From the NCBI GenBank assembly GCA_947072805.1, contig CAMTJK010000186.1, forward strand, positions 1-5,840: a DNA stretch of 5,840 nucleotides, given 5' to 3'. The DNA comes from an uncultured Prevotella sp. (GTDB lineage Bacteria; Bacteroidota; Bacteroidia; Bacteroidales; Bacteroidaceae). Position numbers and translations under genes: made by a program. Of this stretch, positions 1 to 5,840 are shown in pieces (within the stretch, counting starts at the first letter, position 1; each line of letters begins with the position of its first letter). The notes below the pieces were generated by a model. That model made no database searches. It saw only the letters and a list, made by a program, of their open reading frames with translations, and was not told the DNA's origin.

Positions 1-212
1 TTTAACAATAGAATGTCATCGTGTGACAGTGAATACATGGCATTCTTACGTATGTCTATATGGAACGAGCTGCGTTGCCTGAAATCTATCTGCAGGTCGT
101 TCAGATACTCAGAGGATACCACAATGGCATAGGCTTCCAGGTTTTCAAATTGTTCATTGACGTTATGATGATAATAACTTAATTCTTTGAACAGATGTTT
201 TACGTTTATCGG
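1..212 (-). pseudogene. 5'-truncated AraC-family regulator-like fragment, runs off the left edge
   Basis: A minus-strand frame stays open for 70 codons from just after a TAA at 213-215 to the window edge, with no ATG at its beginning; the only in-frame ATG (36-38) is far inside. The translation has normal protein character, for example FENLEAYAIVVSSEYLNDL and then QIDFRQRSSFHIDIRKNAMY. From memory, this resembles the part of Bacteroidota AraC-type regulators just after the N-terminal cupin-like segment, where an S.xxF.GY.I..S.eFL pattern precedes the helices leading to the DNA-binding domain. The helix-turn-helix region would lie beyond the left edge and cannot be checked. About 60 residues expected before this point are missing, because the thrC stop lies only 69 bases upstream of the open stretch and that gap has no ATG in any minus frame. 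The TAA itself is in the palindrome at 199-248. I infer a decayed or truncated gene. A short protein starting at a rare codon, or a chance open frame, remains possible. Confidence 0.45.
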
Positions 213-256
213 TTACAATGGAACCCCAATGTAACCGATAAACGTAAAGACAGATG
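191..256. repeat. 7-base direct repeats (ACAGATG) bracketing the palindrome
   Basis: ACAGATG occurs at 191-197 and again at 250-256, in the same orientation, each one base outside the 199-248 palindrome. This is the arrangement left by insertion of a small palindromic element with a 7-base target duplication. The 59-base offset between the copies is not a multiple of three, so removing one copy plus the palindrome would change the reading frame through this spot. One 7-base match close to a palindrome can arise by chance, so mobility is only a suggestion. Confidence 0.5.
199..248. repeat. Long palindrome (18-bp perfect inverted repeat) downstream of thrC
   Basis: The left arm 199-216 (TTTACGTTTATCGGTTAC) is the exact reverse complement of 231-248. 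The pairing continues inward through 217/230 and 219-221/226-228 with one A-A mismatch at 218/229, leaving a four-base loop at 222-225. It starts 33 bases after the thrC stop. Transcribed from either strand it would form a very stable hairpin. On neither strand is it followed by a run of T: the minus strand continues ACATCTGTTC and the plus strand GACAGATGAC. It is therefore not a standard intrinsic terminator, although it could still help end or protect the thr operon transcript. The right arm in minus sense also encodes the PINVK start of the truncated regulator-like frame, so one arm may be native coding DNA and the other an inverted copy of it. Confidence 0.9.
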
Positions 257-281
257 ACAAAAAGAAATTGTGTATAATAGC

Positions 282-1592
282 CTAATGTACGATTTGGGTT
301 AGAAGCAGTTGTTTGAATGTGTTGAAGTCTTTGGATATTTCCACGCTCTGTTTTTTCCCTTTCATAAACTCTGCCAGACGATCCGGAATGGCGATATCAG
401 CACCGATGATGGCATCGACAGTCTCCTTGAATTTAGCGGGATGTGCTGTCTCGCAGAACACTCCATACTCGTCTGCTTTCAGACCTTCACGCAGAGCTCT
501 GTAACCACAGGCACCGTGAGGATCGAGAACGTATTTCGTGCGACAATAGCAGTCTGCCATTGTCTCGCGTATCATGTCGTCAGAATAAGTAGCTCCGCTG
601 ATGAGTGATGTGATGCGCTTGTGGTCGCCTCCATAGAGGTCTATTATACGTGCAAAGTTGCTTGGATCGCCTACATCCATGGCATTGGCTATGGTCTGGC
701 GGCTTGCTTTGGGTTCATAAATGCCGGTGAGGAGATAGTTGAAAAAAATGTCGTTGGCATTGTTTGCTGCTATGAAACGTTTTATGGGCAGTCCCATGGC
801 ATGACCAAATAAGGCTGCAGTGATGTTGCCGAAATTTCCGCTTGGCACACAAACAACCAATTGGTCGGCTTTACCTTGCTCTTTCATGCGGGCATAGGCA
901 TTGAAATAATAGAATGCTTGTGGCAGGAAACGTGCTACATTGATGGAATTGGCAGAGGTTAGCATCATGTGGCGGTTTAGTTCCTCGTCCATAAATGCGT
1001 TCTTGACGAGAGATTGGCAGTCATCGAACACGCCATCAACTTCGATAGCGGTGATGTTGCGTCCTAGAGTGGTGAATTGACTTTCCTGAATAGTGCTTAC
1101 CTTACCTTTGGGATAGAGCACGTAGACGTGGATGTCATCAACGCCAAGAAAGCCATTTGCTACTGCCGAGCCGGTATCACCGCTCGTGGCTACCAGCACG
1201 TTCACCTGTCCGCGTCCCTCTTTCTTAATGAAGTATTGAAGCAGGCGTGCCATAAAACGGGCACCTACATCTTTAAACGCAAGGGTGGGGCCATGGAATA
1301 GCTCCAAAGACCATATATTGTCGTCTACGGGAACAACCGGACAGTCAAACTGGAGGGTATCGCATACAATATGATGTAAAGCGGAACTCTCTACGTCTTC
1401 TCCGAAAAAGGCATCGGCAACGGTACAGGCTATTTCTTGAAAAGTGAGTTTCTCAATGTTATCGAAAAAGCTTTTGGGTAGAGGCTTAATCTGCGCGGGC
1501 ATGTAAAGTCCTCTGTCGCTTGCCAAACCTTTTACCACAGCCTCGTGAAGGGTGGCGAGAGGGGCTTTCTTGTTTGTGCTATAATATTTCAT
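282..1592 (-). CDS. thrC: Threonine synthase
   Basis: The product is a PLP-dependent (fold type II) cytoplasmic enzyme that converts O-phospho-L-homoserine to L-threonine and phosphate, the last step of the pathway. At 436 aa it matches the E. coli-type ThrC (about 428 aa), not the shorter type. The PLP-binding lysine is K107 in HGPTLAFKDVGARF (100-113), at the same number as in E. coli. Other family signatures are ATSGDTGSA (135-143), SANSINVARFLPQ (213-225), the glycine-rich phosphate-cofactor loop VPSGNFGN (249-256), DPHGACGYRAL (357-367) and TAHPAKF (382-388). The N-terminus (YYSTNKKAPLATLHEAV) is the usual one, supporting the chosen ATG. That ATG overlaps the stop of the upstream gene as ATGA (1589-1592), indicating translational coupling. 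It is the last gene of the operon, and no disruption is seen. Confidence 0.97.
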   Translation of the reverse strand: MKYYSTNKKAPLATLHEAVVKGLASDRGLYMPAQIKPLPKSFFDNIEKLTFQEIACTVADAFFGEDVESSALHHIVCDTLQFDCPVVPVDDNIWSLELFHGPTLAFKDVGARFMARLLQYFIKKEGRGQVNVLVATSGDTGSAVANGFLGVDDIHVYVLYPKGKVSTIQESQFTTLGRNITAIEVDGVFDDCQSLVKNAFMDEELNRHMMLTSANSINVARFLPQAFYYFNAYARMKEQGKADQLVVCVPSGNFGNITAALFGHAMGLPIKRFIAANNANDIFFNYLLTGIYEPKASRQTIANAMDVGDPSNFARIIDLYGGDHKRITSLISGATYSDDMIRETMADCYCRTKYVLDPHGACGYRALREGLKADEYGVFCETAHPAKFKETVDAIIGADIAIPDRLAEFMKGKKQSVEISKDFNTFKQLLLTQIVH

Positions 1593-2875
1593 ATTGTCTT
1601 ATTTATCTTCATAAATTCATTCATAAATTCTGTCAGTTTCAGCAGTCCGTAATGTCCTGTTACGCAGCTGCTCTCGTCGAAGTATTCAACATTGTCGGGC
1701 TGTATGCCTGGATGCCAGATTAGGAAAGGTACGGGCTCGCTGACATGTGTGCGTATTTCTACGGGCGTGGGATGATCTGGTAATATGGCAATACACACAG
1801 GGTCGTCTGTCCATTCCAAAGCTTTCTCATAAATGGGCTTGACTATGCGTTTGTCTAGATAGTCGATGGTTTTCAGTTTAAGGTCGAGATCGCCATCATG
1901 ACCAGCTTCATCACTCGCTTCGACATGCAGGAAAACAAAGTCATCACCCGATGCGAGGGCATTTATAGCAGCTTCTGCCTTGCCTTCATAATTGGTGTTG
2001 GCAAGACCGGTAGCACCTTCCACAATTATACGTCTAAGCCCTGCATATTTACCGATGCCACGAATAAGATCTACAGCGGAAATAACAGAACCGCGTTTTA
2101 CCTGCGGATACATTTCCTGTAGGGTCGCCATGCGAGGACGATAACCGCCGCTCCACGGCCATATACTGTTGGCTTGCTGTGCTCTGTTCTTATTGAAAGG
2201 GTGGAGTGTTAGTAGTTCTTGTGATGCAATGATAAGATTGTTTATGAGTGTTGCCGTCTCTTCGGCAGAAAGCTTTCTATTTCCATCTGCGGTGCATGTG
2301 GAACAGCTGTTTCTGTTGGTACAATCTGTTTCGGTGGCAGTTTGCTCCGGCTTTACCAGAAGTGGCTTCCATTCCTCATTTGGATGGTCGTGGGGTGGGG
2401 AGCATACTATGTGCTTGTTGCCACCTTTTATAATAAGCAGATGGCGATATTGAATTCCTGTAATAAATTTTACTCTGTCGTTGCCAAGATGGTCGTTCAG
2501 ATATTTTATAAGGATGTCGCCTTCTTCTGTGGTAAGATGTCCTCCGTGATGGTTCCTTATTTTTCCGTCGGAGAGTGTTATGATATTACATCTTAAGGCA
2601 AGATCATCTGGCTGCATTTCGTAACCGATACTTGCTGCCTCCAATGGACCTCGCCCTTCGTAAACCTCGTCGAGATTATAGCCCATAATGGCTGTGTTGG
2701 CGACCTCGCTTCCCGGCTGGTATCCTTCAGGCACCGTAATAAGCCTTCCGGTGCGACCGTTGCGTGCGAGCATGTTGATATATTCGGGGCGTGCATATTC
2801 CAGTAGTGTCTTGCCTCCAAGACGCTCTACCGGATGATCTGCCATACCGTCTCCCAATATTACAATATGTTTCAT
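1589..2875 (-). CDS. apgM: Cofactor-independent phosphoglycerate mutase-like protein, probable homoserine kinase analogue
   Basis: This is an alkaline-phosphatase-superfamily metalloenzyme of the archaeal-type, 2,3-bisphosphoglycerate-independent phosphoglycerate mutase family (428 aa, typical length about 400). The metal site is complete: D9 in ILGDGMAD, the likely phospho-accepting S56 in GSEVANTAIMGY, D322 and H326 in EASDEAGHDGD, D367-H368 in LPDHPTP, and H408 in GHYG. The family's PPHD motif is at 160-163. A hydrophilic, Cys-bearing stretch at about 175-205 looks like an insertion. The gene sits between thrA (14 bases away) and thrC (ATGA overlap), exactly where thrB is normally found, and no GHMP-kinase gene is present. 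A subset of this family in genomes lacking ThrB has been proposed as a replacement homoserine kinase; I recall a TIGRFAM named for this. Family membership is secure. The homoserine kinase role is inferred from position, and glycolytic mutase activity is the alternative. Confidence 0.85.
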   Translation of the reverse strand: MKHIVILGDGMADHPVERLGGKTLLEYARPEYINMLARNGRTGRLITVPEGYQPGSEVANTAIMGYNLDEVYEGRGPLEAASIGYEMQPDDLALRCNIITLSDGKIRNHHGGHLTTEEGDILIKYLNDHLGNDRVKFITGIQYRHLLIIKGGNKHIVCSPPHDHPNEEWKPLLVKPEQTATETDCTNRNSCSTCTADGNRKLSAEETATLINNLIIASQELLTLHPFNKNRAQQANSIWPWSGGYRPRMATLQEMYPQVKRGSVISAVDLIRGIGKYAGLRRIIVEGATGLANTNYEGKAEAAINALASGDDFVFLHVEASDEAGHDGDLDLKLKTIDYLDKRIVKPIYEKALEWTDDPVCIAILPDHPTPVEIRTHVSEPVPFLIWHPGIQPDNVEYFDESSCVTGHYGLLKLTEFMNEFMKINKTI

Positions 2876-2889
2876 CTGCTCGTTATAGT

Positions 2890-5355
2890 TTATATGTTGG
2901 CAATCGACATGATGTTGGCAAAGACACCGGCTGCTGTTACTCCGGCACCGGCACCATAACCTTGTATGAGCATGGGATACTCACGATAACGTTCGGTGGT
3001 GAGAAGAACAATGTTGTTTGAACCCTCAAGACCATAGAACGGATGGTGGCGCCCTACAGCCTCAAGACTGACACTTGTGTTGCCATGATCCATCTTGGCA
3101 ACGAACCGCCAACGCTTTCCTTCCGCGTCAAGTACCTTGCGACGTTCTTCGAAATCGGCATCCAATTCAGGAAGATGAAGCCAGAAGTCATCCAATGAAC
3201 CATTGAATAATTCGTTAGGTATGAAAAGATGTTTCTCAACTTCATCTTGTTCCACTCTATATCCGGCTTCTCGTGTTAGTATAACCAGTTTCCGCACTAC
3301 ATCTTTTCCGCTTAAATCGATTCTTGGGTCGGGCTCACTATATCCTTGTTGCTTTGCGCGGCGGACGGTTTCGGAGAAAGGCACGTCTGATGCTATCTCA
3401 TTGAAAATAAAATTGAGTGTTCCACTCAGTACAGCCTCAATCTTTAGTATCTTGTCTCCCGAATTGCGCAGATCGTTGATGGTCCCGATGATGGGTAGTC
3501 CGGCTCCGACATTTGTTTCAAAAAGATATTTCACGCCGCGGCGTAAAGCCGTCTCTTTCAGCTTTATATAGCTTTCATAATCATTTGAAGCTGCAACTTT
3601 ATTAGCAGCGACAACCGAGATGTTGTGTTCAAGGAATGTTTGGTACAGACTCGCAATTTCAGCACTTGCCGTACAATCAACAAATACGCTGTTGAAGATG
3701 TTCATTCCTATCACCTCATCGCGAAGCCTTTCTGTACAGCTGTCTTCCGATTGTTCCAATTGCTCTTTGTATGTGTCCAGTTTTATTCCGTCACGACAGA
3801 ACATGGCATGGTGACTGCTTGCAATACCGACAACGTTGAGTTTCAAGCGTCTTGTCTCCATAAGTTTTTGCTGCTGTGAGCGTATCTGTTCTATTAGGTT
3901 TCCGCCAACGGTTCCGGTACCACAGATAAAGAGATTCAGCACTTTATATTCACTAAGGAAGAATGAATCGTGAAGTACGTTGAGGGATTTGCGTAGATAT
4001 TTGGAATCAACGACAAATGAAATATTTGTTTCGGATGCACCTTGAGCACAGGCAATTACGCTTATGCCGCTTCGCCCTAATGTGCCGAATAGTTTACCGG
4101 CGATACCGGGGGTGTGCTTCATGTTTTCTCCGACGATGGCAATTGTGGCAAGTCCGCTTTCTGCATGCATAGGGAACATGGCCCCTGTTTCTATTTCTTT
4201 TGCAAATTCTTCATTCAATACGTCCACAGCGCCGGATGCGTCTTCATCTCTTACGCCAATAGAGGTGGAGTTCTCGGACGAAGCTTGCGAAACCATAAAG
4301 ACTGAAATGCCGTGTTCTGCCAGGGCGGTGAATATTCGACGGTTTACACCGATGACTCCTACCATTGAAAGACCGGTAACAGTAATAAGTGTTGTGCCGC
4401 TGATACTCGAAATGCCTTTAATGGGTTTCTGATCATCATCAATCTTTTCTTTTATTATTGTACCGGGATCTTCGGGGTTAAACGTGTTCTTAACTCTGAT
4501 AGGAATATTTTTCACGCAGACGGGATAAATCGTTGGCGGGTAAATCACCTTGGCTCCAAAGTTACATAGTTCCATGGCTTCTACGTAACTTAGCTCCGTG
4601 ATGGTGTATGCACTGTGAATCACTCGCGGATCGGCTGTCATGAAACCGTTAACATCTGTCCATATCTCCAGAACTTCAGCATCAAGAGCTGCGGCAATGA
4701 TAGAAGCGGTGTAATCGCTTCCTCCACGCCCCAAATTGGTTGTTTCTCCAGAATCTCTATCAGCACTGATAAAGCCGGGGACTATTATTGGATTGGAGCA
4801 TTTTTCTTTTCCCGATACGCCGTCGTATGAAATATAACTCTCAAATGTTTCCTTCACAAGGCGCGTGGTCAAGTCGCTGTCAAGAACATGTTTGCCGTGC
4901 TTGAGCTCTGTTTTTATGAAATTGCGGGAATCGAGCCTTATGCCACCGGTTATTAGGTTGGCTACAATATGACTGCTTAGGCGTTCTCCGTAACTGACAA
5001 TTGCTGCCAATATTCGGGGACTAAGATCTCTTATAAGATATACACCATAATATATAGAGGACAATTCGCTTAGAAGATTGTCAATTATGGTAAGAAGATT
5101 GTCGTGCTTTTCCTTGTCGGTAATAACAGCATCTACCATCGAATGATGGCGTTCAATAATGCCTGATAATTCTGTCTTATATGTTGCATCGCCATTTGCT
5201 GCTAATCGTGAGGTGTTTATTAATTTGTCTGTAATGCCACCTAAAGCACTGACTACAACAATTGATTGTTGGGGCTGTTTTTCAACAATTCTTTGTAAAC
5301 TAAGGATACTTTCTACGGAACCTACGGATGTCCCGCCAAATTTTAATACTTTCAT
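2890..5355 (-). CDS. thrA: Bifunctional aspartokinase I / homoserine dehydrogenase I
   Basis: This fused cytoplasmic enzyme (821 aa; E. coli ThrA is 820) catalyses ATP-dependent phosphorylation of aspartate and NAD(P)H reduction of aspartate semialdehyde to homoserine. The kinase domain spans about 1-300: KFGGTSVG (5-12), SYGERLSS with E124 (121-128), GRGGSDYTA with R210 and D214 (209-217), and TDVNG (233-237). Two ACT modules follow, about 322-390 and 402-465, each with the GI(S)V core, predicting feedback inhibition by threonine. The dehydrogenase begins at about 470 with the nucleotide-binding GTGTVGG (479-485). It has AANK (K586), FETNVGAGLP (612-621), SGTLNFIFN (644-652) and GYSEPDPRIDLSGKDVVRK (671-689), where E674, D685 and K689 match the catalytic residues of yeast homoserine dehydrogenase. 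The C-terminal GAGAGVTAAGVFA is intact. The start is fixed by the conserved MKVLKFGG beginning. There is no Shine-Dalgarno; the upstream 20 bases are A-rich. It is named thrA rather than metL because thrC lies in the same operon. Confidence 0.97.
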   Translation of the reverse strand: MKVLKFGGTSVGSVESILSLQRIVEKQPQQSIVVVSALGGITDKLINTSRLAANGDATYKTELSGIIERHHSMVDAVITDKEKHDNLLTIIDNLLSELSSIYYGVYLIRDLSPRILAAIVSYGERLSSHIVANLITGGIRLDSRNFIKTELKHGKHVLDSDLTTRLVKETFESYISYDGVSGKEKCSNPIIVPGFISADRDSGETTNLGRGGSDYTASIIAAALDAEVLEIWTDVNGFMTADPRVIHSAYTITELSYVEAMELCNFGAKVIYPPTIYPVCVKNIPIRVKNTFNPEDPGTIIKEKIDDDQKPIKGISSISGTTLITVTGLSMVGVIGVNRRIFTALAEHGISVFMVSQASSENSTSIGVRDEDASGAVDVLNEEFAKEIETGAMFPMHAESGLATIAIVGENMKHTPGIAGKLFGTLGRSGISVIACAQGASETNISFVVDSKYLRKSLNVLHDSFFLSEYKVLNLFICGTGTVGGNLIEQIRSQQQKLMETRRLKLNVVGIASSHHAMFCRDGIKLDTYKEQLEQSEDSCTERLRDEVIGMNIFNSVFVDCTASAEIASLYQTFLEHNISVVAANKVAASNDYESYIKLKETALRRGVKYLFETNVGAGLPIIGTINDLRNSGDKILKIEAVLSGTLNFIFNEIASDVPFSETVRRAKQQGYSEPDPRIDLSGKDVVRKLVILTREAGYRVEQDEVEKHLFIPNELFNGSLDDFWLHLPELDADFEERRKVLDAEGKRWRFVAKMDHGNTSVSLEAVGRHHPFYGLEGSNNIVLLTTERYREYPMLIQGYGAGAGVTAAGVFANIMSIANI

Positions 5356-5375
5356 ACGATTGTTTGTTGTTATTG

Positions 5376-5417
5376 AATGATCGCCCCCTTAACGGATGGG
5401 GAATAAGCTGAATCATT
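5376..5417 (-). promoter_or_regulatory. Possible folded leader of the thrA transcript
   Basis: In minus-strand sense, AATGAT (5417-5412) can pair with ATCATT (5381-5376). Inside that, CCCC (5401-5398) can pair with GGGG (5388-5385) around a nine-base loop. The inner and outer stems are separated by unequal internal loops of 10 and 3 bases, so the fold is modest. It would fill most of the short leader between the predicted start of transcription and the thrA ATG. I see no T tract after it and no leader peptide rich in Thr or Ile codons, so classical threonine attenuation is not supported. Confidence 0.3.
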
Positions 5418-5429
5418 TTAAATCATCGA

Positions 5430-5461
5430 CAAAATTAATAATATTTATCTTTATAGACAAC
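5430..5461 (-). promoter_or_regulatory. Bacteroidota-type promoter for the thrA-apgM-thrC operon
   Basis: On the minus strand, TTG at 5460-5458 (preceded by G) is followed, after exactly 20 bases, by TAATTTTG at 5437-5430. This fits the Bacteroidota primary-sigma consensus TTTG - 19 to 21 bases - TAnnTTTG, with a full match at the -7 element and TTG at -33. Transcription would begin at about 5420-5426, giving an untranslated leader of about 70 bases before the thrA ATG at 5355. The short spacings within the operon suggest this promoter drives all three genes. Confidence 0.8.
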
Positions 5462-5840
5462 TTTTTGTTGCATATTTGATGGTTTAAATGCCAATTGAGC
5501 TATTTTCGAACATAATATGTGACACTTGTGTTGTATGAGTTTTTAATTTGTTTTGTCTTTATCTTTAATATATTGCGATCTCATTGTAGATGACATAGCG
5601 GCGGGGTATATTGAGAAGAAACGGGAATCTGGATGGTGCGCAGATAGACGAGGATGATGTTAAAAGCAAATGTAGCGTTCGCAGAAAATATATTTTGCGG
5701 ACTAATGACCTTTTGGGGGTTAAGAGAGCGAAAAGCATGAAGAAGACCAGGATGCATGGTTTCTCCCTTTTTCTTTCGGTCAAATGAGCGCTCGTAACTG
5801 CACTTAATGAAAGTTAATTTGTAAAGATATTTGGTCGAAT
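5462..5840. other. Upstream region without a defensible gene
   Basis: The 379 bases upstream of the promoter contain no recognisable protein or RNA gene. On the minus strand, one frame is open from the right edge to a TGA at 5581-5583. An ATG inside it (5757-5755) is preceded by AGGGAGAA at a reasonable distance and would encode 58 residues beginning MHPGLLHAFRSLNPQK. I do not recognise this, and it has no domain or membrane segment I can name. A 28-codon plus-strand frame at 5654-5740 overlaps it. A weak AT-rich inverted repeat with a small bulge lies at about 5680-5699, and GAGCGCTC forms an 8-base palindrome near 5786-5793. The stretch may be a decayed gene, a repeated intergenic element, or the control region of a gene beyond the right edge. 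Confidence 0.5.

Noticed and set aside
282..304. Possible intrinsic terminator at the end of thrC (CTAA...TTAG followed by a T-rich stretch)
   Set aside because: The stem is only four base pairs with a long loop, too weak to act as a terminator.
2169..2453. 94-codon plus-strand frame antisense to the apgM-like gene
   Set aside because: It lies opposite an intact, motif-complete gene and has no homology I recognise.
4064..4432. 122-codon plus-strand frame antisense to thrA (also the one at 3203-3571)
   Set aside because: Both lie entirely inside thrA, whose conserved motifs run through these regions without interruption. They are shadows of its codon pattern.
5355..5430. Threonine/isoleucine leader-peptide attenuator before thrA
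   Set aside because: The leader frames hold no cluster of Thr or Ile codons and no terminator hairpin with a T tract.
5519..5534. Small palindrome ACACTTGTGT as a possible operator
   Set aside because: It has only four base pairs per arm, lies about 60 bases upstream of the -33 element, and has no second copy nearby. It is likely chance.
5654..5740. Plus-strand 28-codon frame beginning MMLKANVAFAENIF
   Set aside because: It is very short, has no recognisable product, and overlaps the minus-strand open frame. A GAGG just before the ATG is the only support.
5565..5783. Minus-strand 72-codon frame starting at TTG upstream of thrA
   Set aside because: It has a rare start codon, a composition unlike a real protein (runs of Leu and Ser), no ribosome-binding signal, and it overlaps another open frame. 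I see no evidence of coding.

Overview
The window carries a threonine-biosynthesis operon, all on the minus strand, and reads like a Bacteroidota chromosome, most likely Bacteroidales and possibly a Prevotella relative. Three things point that way: the order thrA - apgM-like gene - thrC with no classical GHMP-type thrB; a promoter upstream of thrA that fits the Bacteroidota -33/-7 pattern (TTG, 20 bases, TAATTTTG) rather than a sigma70 promoter; and a start region of thrA that is A-rich with no Shine-Dalgarno sequence. Genus-level placement is a guess.

Layout in transcription order (right to left). Positions 5462-5840 hold no gene I can defend, only a weak minus-strand open frame. Positions 5430-5461 hold the promoter, followed by a leader of about 70 bases that could fold. 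Positions 5355-2890 encode a full-length fused aspartokinase I / homoserine dehydrogenase I (thrA, 821 aa). After 14 bases comes 2875-1589, an alkaline-phosphatase-superfamily protein of the cofactor-independent phosphoglycerate mutase type (apgM-like, 428 aa), in the place where thrB normally sits. Its stop overlaps the start of thrC (1592-282, 436 aa, threonine synthase) as ATGA. All three genes are intact.

Together they would convert aspartate to threonine. ThrA carries out the first step (aspartate to aspartyl phosphate) and the third (aspartate semialdehyde to homoserine). ThrC makes threonine from phosphohomoserine. Homoserine phosphorylation has no recognisable kinase here and is most simply assigned to the apgM-like protein. 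The second step, aspartate semialdehyde dehydrogenase (asd), is not in the window.

Downstream of thrC the DNA is more unusual. Thirty-three bases after the stop is a perfect 18-bp inverted repeat, extendable to 23-base arms with one mismatch. It has no T tract on either strand and is flanked by 7-base direct repeats (ACAGATG). Running from inside this palindrome off the left edge is a minus-strand open frame of 70 codons that resembles the effector-domain part of Bacteroidota AraC-type regulators but has no start codon. It looks like the 5'-truncated end of a former regulator gene.

I saw no tRNA, rRNA, CRISPR array, transposase or prophage gene. Apart from the palindrome and the truncated frame, this is an ordinary biosynthetic operon, and I did not find a wholly new system.
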